DNA of 64,000 nucleotides from Pantoea sp. IMH (GTDB lineage Bacteria; Pseudomonadota; Gammaproteobacteria; Enterobacterales; Enterobacteriaceae): contig NZ_JFGT01000005.1 of assembly GCF_000599885.1 (NCBI RefSeq), positions 806,001 to 870,000 on the forward strand, in the 5' to 3' direction. Numbering within the stretch: position 1 is the first letter of the stretch; every line of letters begins with the position of its first letter. The position numbers were made by a program, and so were the translations under genes. Shown in pieces: positions 60,168 through 64,000 of the stretch. The notes beneath the pieces were generated by a model that was given only the letters and a program-made list of their open reading frames with translations, had not been told where the DNA came from and did no database searches.

Positions 60168-62710
60168 TGAATGGAAAACAGACAGCTTCAGGGGTGCCTG
60201 CCTTCAGGTGCAAGTTACGGCCATTAGTTATCAGTATATTATTTGCCTTAACGGGTAATTTTTATGCTGAAGCGGCAGGAAATGTTAACGGTCAGGAAAT
60301 TCAGTTTAATACAGATGTATTAGACGTGAAGGATCGTGAAAATATAGACTTAAGCCATTTTGCGCGCGCTGGTTATATCATGCCAGGAAAATACCATATG
60401 ATGCTGCGCGTAAATCATCATGAATTCGGCGAGCTGGATGTGGTTTTCCAGGTGCCTGCAGACGATCCTCAAGGCAGCGAACCTTGTATTACGCCTGAAA
60501 TTGCAGAACAGATCGGTTTGAAAGAAGGGATGAAGGGCCAGTTAACCTGGTTAAATAACGGTGCCTGTTTAAATCTTGCTTCTCTCCCTGGCGCTAAGGC
60601 AACAGGAAATCTGACCGATAACGCACTGGATATATCTATTCCTCAGGCCTATATCGAATATATCTCTGATAACTGGGATCCGCCGTCACGTTGGGATGAA
60701 GGGATTCCGGGTGTGGTGCTGGATTACAATATTAATGCGCGTAATAGCCGTCGTTCGGATGATGGTAGAAGCGAGCAGGACGTTAGCGGTAACGGTGTCG
60801 TCGGAATGAATGTCGGGCCATGGCGCCTTCGTGGTGACTGGCAGGGTAACTATAATCACGTGACGGGCTTACAGCAGCCTTCGCAGCACCGGCTGCGTAT
60901 GAGCCGGTACTATATGTATCGCGCTATCGGTGCCCTGCGTGCGAAACTGACCCTGGGTGAGAACTATCTCTACTCTGATATTTTCGATAGTTTTCGTTTT
61001 ACCGGCGCGAGCCTGGTCTCGGATGACAGTATGTTGCCGCCAAATCTCCGGGGTTATGCGCCGGAAGTGAGTGGCGTAGCGAAAACAGACGCTAAAGTGA
61101 CTGTTTCTCAACAGGGACGAGTCATTTATGAAACGCAGGTACCAGCCGGTCCCTTTCGAATACAGGAGCTAAGTTCTGCTGTATCGGGGACGCTGGATGT
61201 TCAGATCAAAGAGCAGGATGGTAGCGTACGCACTTTTCAGGTGAATACGGCTAATATTCCTTATCTGACAAGGCCTGGGTTGGTGCGTTATAAATTAGCA
61301 TTAGGTAAGCCAACCGACTATTTACGCAACAGTCGCGGTCCAGGTTTTGCCAGCAGCGAGTTTTCCTGGGGGATAAATAACGGCTGGTCACTGTATGGTG
61401 GGGCGATCGCGGGGGGCGACTATAACGCGCTTTCTGCCGGTGTCGGTCGGGATCTTTTGGCGCTGGGCGCACTCTCAGTTGACGTTACTCAGTCCCGGGC
61501 GCATCTGCCTGTGCAGGGGAGCCAGACCGGTGAGTCTTATCGCCTGAGCTATTCAAAGCGGTTTGAAGAAATCAGCAGTCAGGTTACGTTTGCCGGCTAC
61601 CGTTTTTCGGAACGTAACTATCTGAGCATGTCCCAGTACCTTGAGTTACGGTATATGGGAAATCATACCGGGCAGGGCAAAGAGCTTTATACGATTACCT
61701 TTAACAAACAGTTCGAAGATTTAGGATTAAGCGGCTATCTGAATTATAGCCATCAGACTTACTGGGACCAGCCAGAGAATGATAACTATACGCTTTCGGT
61801 TGCAAAGTACTTTGACTTTATGCGGCTTAAGAATGTTAGCCTCAATCTGACGGCGTATCGTTCAGTCTATAATGATACAAATGATGATGGCGCTTATATA
61901 ACGCTGAGCGTGCCATGGGGGAATAGTGGTTCGATTAGCTATGACAGCCAGTATTATAATAGTAGCTCGTCACATTCAGTAAGCTTATATAATCGCATTG
62001 ATAAAAACAGTAACTATCAGCTCAGTGCGGGCGTAGGGTCGAATGGTAATGGCAACGTTAGCGGTTATTATACGCATGATGGCGATTTAACCAGCGTAAC
62101 AGCCAATGCTGGCTATGACAGTAACCAATATAGCTCCATTGGTATGTCATTACAGGGCGGAATGACGGCTACAGGTAAAGGCATGGCTTTACACCGTATT
62201 AGCACGCTGGGCGGAACACGCATGATGGTGGATACCGGTGGTGTGGGTGGCGTACCTCTGGTCGGAAATGGTGGCGTCAGCAACAGTAACATGTTTGGTA
62301 AAGCCGTTATCAGCGATCTTAATAGTTATTATCGCAGCAGCGTGCGTGTCGACCTGGATAAACTCGGAAATGATGTTGATGCTCCGCGCTCTGTTGTACA
62401 GAGTTCCCTGACTGAAGGCGCTATTGGTTATCGTAAGATGGGAATCGTTGCGGGCAAAAAAGCGATGGCGGTAATTAAACTAGCTGATGGTTCAACACCG
62501 CCTTTTGGCGCCACAATAAAAAATAAAAACGACTATCAGACGGGTATAGTTAATGATGATGGTAGCGTATGGTTAACGGGGATTAATGCCGGCGAAGTCA
62601 TGAACGTGACATGGGGCGATAAAGAGCAATGTCGCGTGAATCTACCGGAGATTTTACCACCATTAACAAGCGCACTATTACTTCCTTGCGTAAAGGCTAA
62701 CGTTAATTAA
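60167..62710 (+). CDS. Outer-membrane fimbrial usher, MrpC/PapC family
   Basis: The usher is the outer-membrane pore that assembles and secretes fimbrial subunits. It has 847 residues. After a signal peptide ending near YAEA (residue 36), the N-terminal periplasmic domain (QEIQFNTDVLDVKDRENIDLS) binds chaperone-subunit complexes. The 24-strand barrel with its plug follows (for example WRLRGDWQGNYNHV and EVSGVAKTDAKVTVSQQGRVIYE). The C-terminal domain carries a cysteine pair, EQCRVNL and LLPCVKA. It is full length and intact. Confidence 0.95.
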   Translation: MNGKQTASGVPAFRCKLRPLVISILFALTGNFYAEAAGNVNGQEIQFNTDVLDVKDRENIDLSHFARAGYIMPGKYHMMLRVNHHEFGELDVVFQVPADDPQGSEPCITPEIAEQIGLKEGMKGQLTWLNNGACLNLASLPGAKATGNLTDNALDISIPQAYIEYISDNWDPPSRWDEGIPGVVLDYNINARNSRRSDDGRSEQDVSGNGVVGMNVGPWRLRGDWQGNYNHVTGLQQPSQHRLRMSRYYMYRAIGALRAKLTLGENYLYSDIFDSFRFTGASLVSDDSMLPPNLRGYAPEVSGVAKTDAKVTVSQQGRVIYETQVPAGPFRIQELSSAVSGTLDVQIKEQDGSVRTFQVNTANIPYLTRPGLVRYKLALGKPTDYLRNSRGPGFASSEFSWGINNGWSLYGGAIAGGDYNALSAGVGRDLLALGALSVDVTQSRAHLPVQGSQTGESYRLSYSKRFEEISSQVTFAGYRFSERNYLSMSQYLELRYMGNHTGQGKELYTITFNKQFEDLGLSGYLNYSHQTYWDQPENDNYTLSVAKYFDFMRLKNVSLNLTAYRSVYNDTNDDGAYITLSVPWGNSGSISYDSQYYNSSSSHSVSLYNRIDKNSNYQLSAGVGSNGNGNVSGYYTHDGDLTSVTANAGYDSNQYSSIGMSLQGGMTATGKGMALHRISTLGGTRMMVDTGGVGGVPLVGNGGVSNSNMFGKAVISDLNSYYRSSVRVDLDKLGNDVDAPRSVVQSSLTEGAIGYRKMGIVAGKKAMAVIKLADGSTPPFGATIKNKNDYQTGIVNDDGSVWLTGINAGEVMNVTWGDKEQCRVNLPEILPPLTSALLLPCVKANVN

Positions 62711-62737
62711 TAACACGATTATTAAGAGAGAATTATA

Positions 62738-63487
62738 ATGAAGATGAAAAATTTGTCCGGTTTACTGGCAGGGCTGCTGTTTGGCAGCCTCTTCCTGCCG
62801 CAGGCAGCATTTGCTGCTATCGCATTAGACCGTACGCGCGTTATTTTTGATGGTGGTAATAACTCACTAAGCTTAAATATAAGCAATAAAAACAAAGAGC
62901 TACCTTATCTTGCTCAGGGATGGATTGAGGATGCCAGCGGTAAAAAAATTGAGTCGCCGCTCATCGTATTACCCCCTTTGCAGCGAATGGAGCCTTCGGC
63001 CAAAAGTCAGGTCAAGATCCAGGCTTTGCCAGCGATTAATTTGAATGCTCAGGATAAGGAAACGCTTTACTACTTTAATCTGCGTGAAATCCCGCCGAAG
63101 AGTAATAAGGCGAATACATTACAAATTGCTTTGCAAACCAGAGTTAAAATGTTCTACCGACCTCATGCGTTGGTGAAAAATGCGGCGGAGATGATTAACA
63201 CCTGGAAAGAAGACATTACACTCACGCGTGAGGGGGGGAAGTACCGCGTTAACAATAAATCACCTTATTATTTCACCATTGTTACCGTTGAATCTGCGGG
63301 TAAAGATGTTTCTGAAATAAAACCAGTAATGATTGCACCACGTAGCAGCGAGGTTCTGTCGGCCAGCGCTGATAGAATTGGTAACGCGCCTAAAATCACC
63401 TTTATCAATGACTATGGCGGGCGTCCAAAATTAACCTTCCATTGTGCAGGTACCAATTGCAGCGTTGCGGAATATAAAGAAGGCTAG
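62738..63487 (+). CDS. Periplasmic fimbrial chaperone, MrpD/PapD family
   Basis: A 249-residue chaperone with a signal peptide ending AFA near residue 26. The mature start AIALDRTRVIFDGGNNSLSL and LPYLAQGWIED, LIVLPPLQRMEP and LYYFNLREIPPKS are standard. The conserved Arg8-type residue (DRTR) and the Lys of TRVKMFYRP in the subunit-binding cleft are present. The C-terminal domain has a disulfide pair (FHCAGTNC), as in PapD. It follows the usher by 27 bases and is followed by a further fimbrial gene. Confidence 0.94.
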   Translation: MKMKNLSGLLAGLLFGSLFLPQAAFAAIALDRTRVIFDGGNNSLSLNISNKNKELPYLAQGWIEDASGKKIESPLIVLPPLQRMEPSAKSQVKIQALPAINLNAQDKETLYYFNLREIPPKSNKANTLQIALQTRVKMFYRPHALVKNAAEMINTWKEDITLTREGGKYRVNNKSPYYFTIVTVESAGKDVSEIKPVMIAPRSSEVLSASADRIGNAPKITFINDYGGRPKLTFHCAGTNCSVAEYKEG

Positions 63488-63539
63488 CGCTAAAAGAAAC
63501 GGTTTACAGTGAGTAAATATAAGCCATTAGGGAGGGCAT

Positions 63540-64000
63540 ATGGATAGCGAAGCTTCTTCTCCGGGAAAGCGTCCAGGTCAGATGAGTCGTCACGTAAGTG
63601 TAAGGCGTACAGCCGGTCTGCTTTTAGCATGTATTATCTCTGCATTACCTGCTGCGCAGGCAAAGGATTTTAGTCAGGTCGAGGGTGAAACAGGGGTGCT
63701 TCATATTAGCGGAACATTGACGCAGGGAGCGTGCCGCTTAGAAATGCAAAGCGCCTGGCAACAAATTGAACTGGGTTCCATTGTTACCGGCGACCTGACT
63801 TCAGTTGGTCAGCAGGGGACGGCGATACCTTTTCAGTTGATTCTCACTGATTGCCTGACGGATGGCGGCCTTCAGCGCGATGCGTTGACTAACAGCGCCG
63901 TTTGGGATAGCAAACAGCCGGTTGCATCCGTCTCTTTTGTGGCGCCTGCTGATGATGAAACGCCCGAACTGGTCAAAGTGGATGGCGCTGAAGGACTCGG
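63540..64000 (+). CDS. Fimbrial minor subunit, truncated by the window end
   Basis: An open frame of at least 153 codons starts at ATG 63540 with GGGAGGGC upstream and has no stop before the window ends. A long basic N-terminus (MDSEASSPGKRPGQMSRHVS) precedes a signal-like hydrophobic stretch (TAGLLLACIISALPAAQA). A shorter start at the internal ATG, residue 15, is also possible. The mature part has the pilin pattern: GVLHISGTLTQGACRLEM followed by a second cysteine in LILTDCLTD. It is likely an MrpE/MrpF-like subunit or tip component. The operon continues past the window. Confidence 0.8.
   Translation, partial: MDSEASSPGKRPGQMSRHVSVRRTAGLLLACIISALPAAQAKDFSQVEGETGVLHISGTLTQGACRLEMQSAWQQIELGSIVTGDLTSVGQQGTAIPFQLILTDCLTDGGLQRDALTNSAVWDSKQPVASVSFVAPADDETPELVKVDGAEGL

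Overview
The window looks like chromosome of a plant- or insect-associated member of the Erwiniaceae (Erwinia/Pantoea/Mixta type). This is inferred from very close protein similarity to E. coli housekeeping genes in conserved order (secM-secA, ppdD-hofB-hofC, ampDE, aroP-pdhR-aceEF-lpd, gcvTHP, sdhE-ygfX-fldB-xerD-dsbC-recJ-prfB-lysS), combined with accessory genes for phenolic-acid decarboxylation, arabinoside and beta-glucoside use, a LuxR solo and an I-E type CRISPR repeat. The genus is not proven by anything I can see.

Layout. (1) 1-12.8 kb: secM, secA, mutT, then yacG-zapD-coaE (minus), guaC, the ppdD-hofB-hofC pilus-assembly operon (minus), nadC (minus) and ampD-ampE. (2) 12.9-15.3 kb: an inserted two-gene sugar operon (GPH transporter plus GH43 glycosidase) between ampE and aroP. 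(3) 15.6-24.7 kb: aroP with double TyrR boxes, then pdhR with a perfect PdhR operator, aceE, aceF (three lipoyl domains) and lpdA. (4) 24.7-31 kb: an accessory block holding a 13-repeat CRISPR array without cas genes, a higBA toxin-antitoxin pair, a secreted protein of unknown function, a decayed vapBC pair, and a LysR / phenolic acid decarboxylase / metallo-beta-lactamase-fold cassette. (5) 31.4-39 kb: acnB, then gcvT-gcvH-gcvP. Relative to E. coli K-12 the acnB|gcvT junction joins two distant chromosome regions. (6) 39.1-43 kb: a beta-glucoside PTS operon (EIIBC plus BglA) with an RpiR-family regulator. (7) 43.1-53.4 kb: an HD hydrolase, trhA (yqfA) with a FabR-like palindrome, ygfZ, sdhE-ygfX, fldB, and xerD-dsbC-recJ-prfB-lysS with the programmed +1 frameshift in prfB. 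(8) 53.4-64 kb: a more AT-rich, gene-poor segment with a LuxR-family AHL-receptor solo, a cupin plus ygeA racemase pair, a small LuxR/RcsA-like regulator, and an MR/P-like chaperone-usher fimbrial operon that runs off the window end.

How the parts work together: aroP/pdhR/aceEF/lpdA and acnB feed central carbon metabolism. sdhE-ygfX serve flavinylation of respiratory dehydrogenases, and xerD, recJ, prfB and lysS are core information processing. The accessory genes point to life on plant material: hydroxycinnamate detoxification, arabinoside and aryl-beta-glucoside uptake, surface adhesion and eavesdropping on acyl-homoserine lactones.

I see no rRNA, no tRNA and no intact insertion sequence. 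I found no gene cluster that I can defend as a wholly new system. The best candidates for something under-described are the padC-MBL cassette, the accessory block between lpdA and acnB, and the regulated fimbrial island at the right end.
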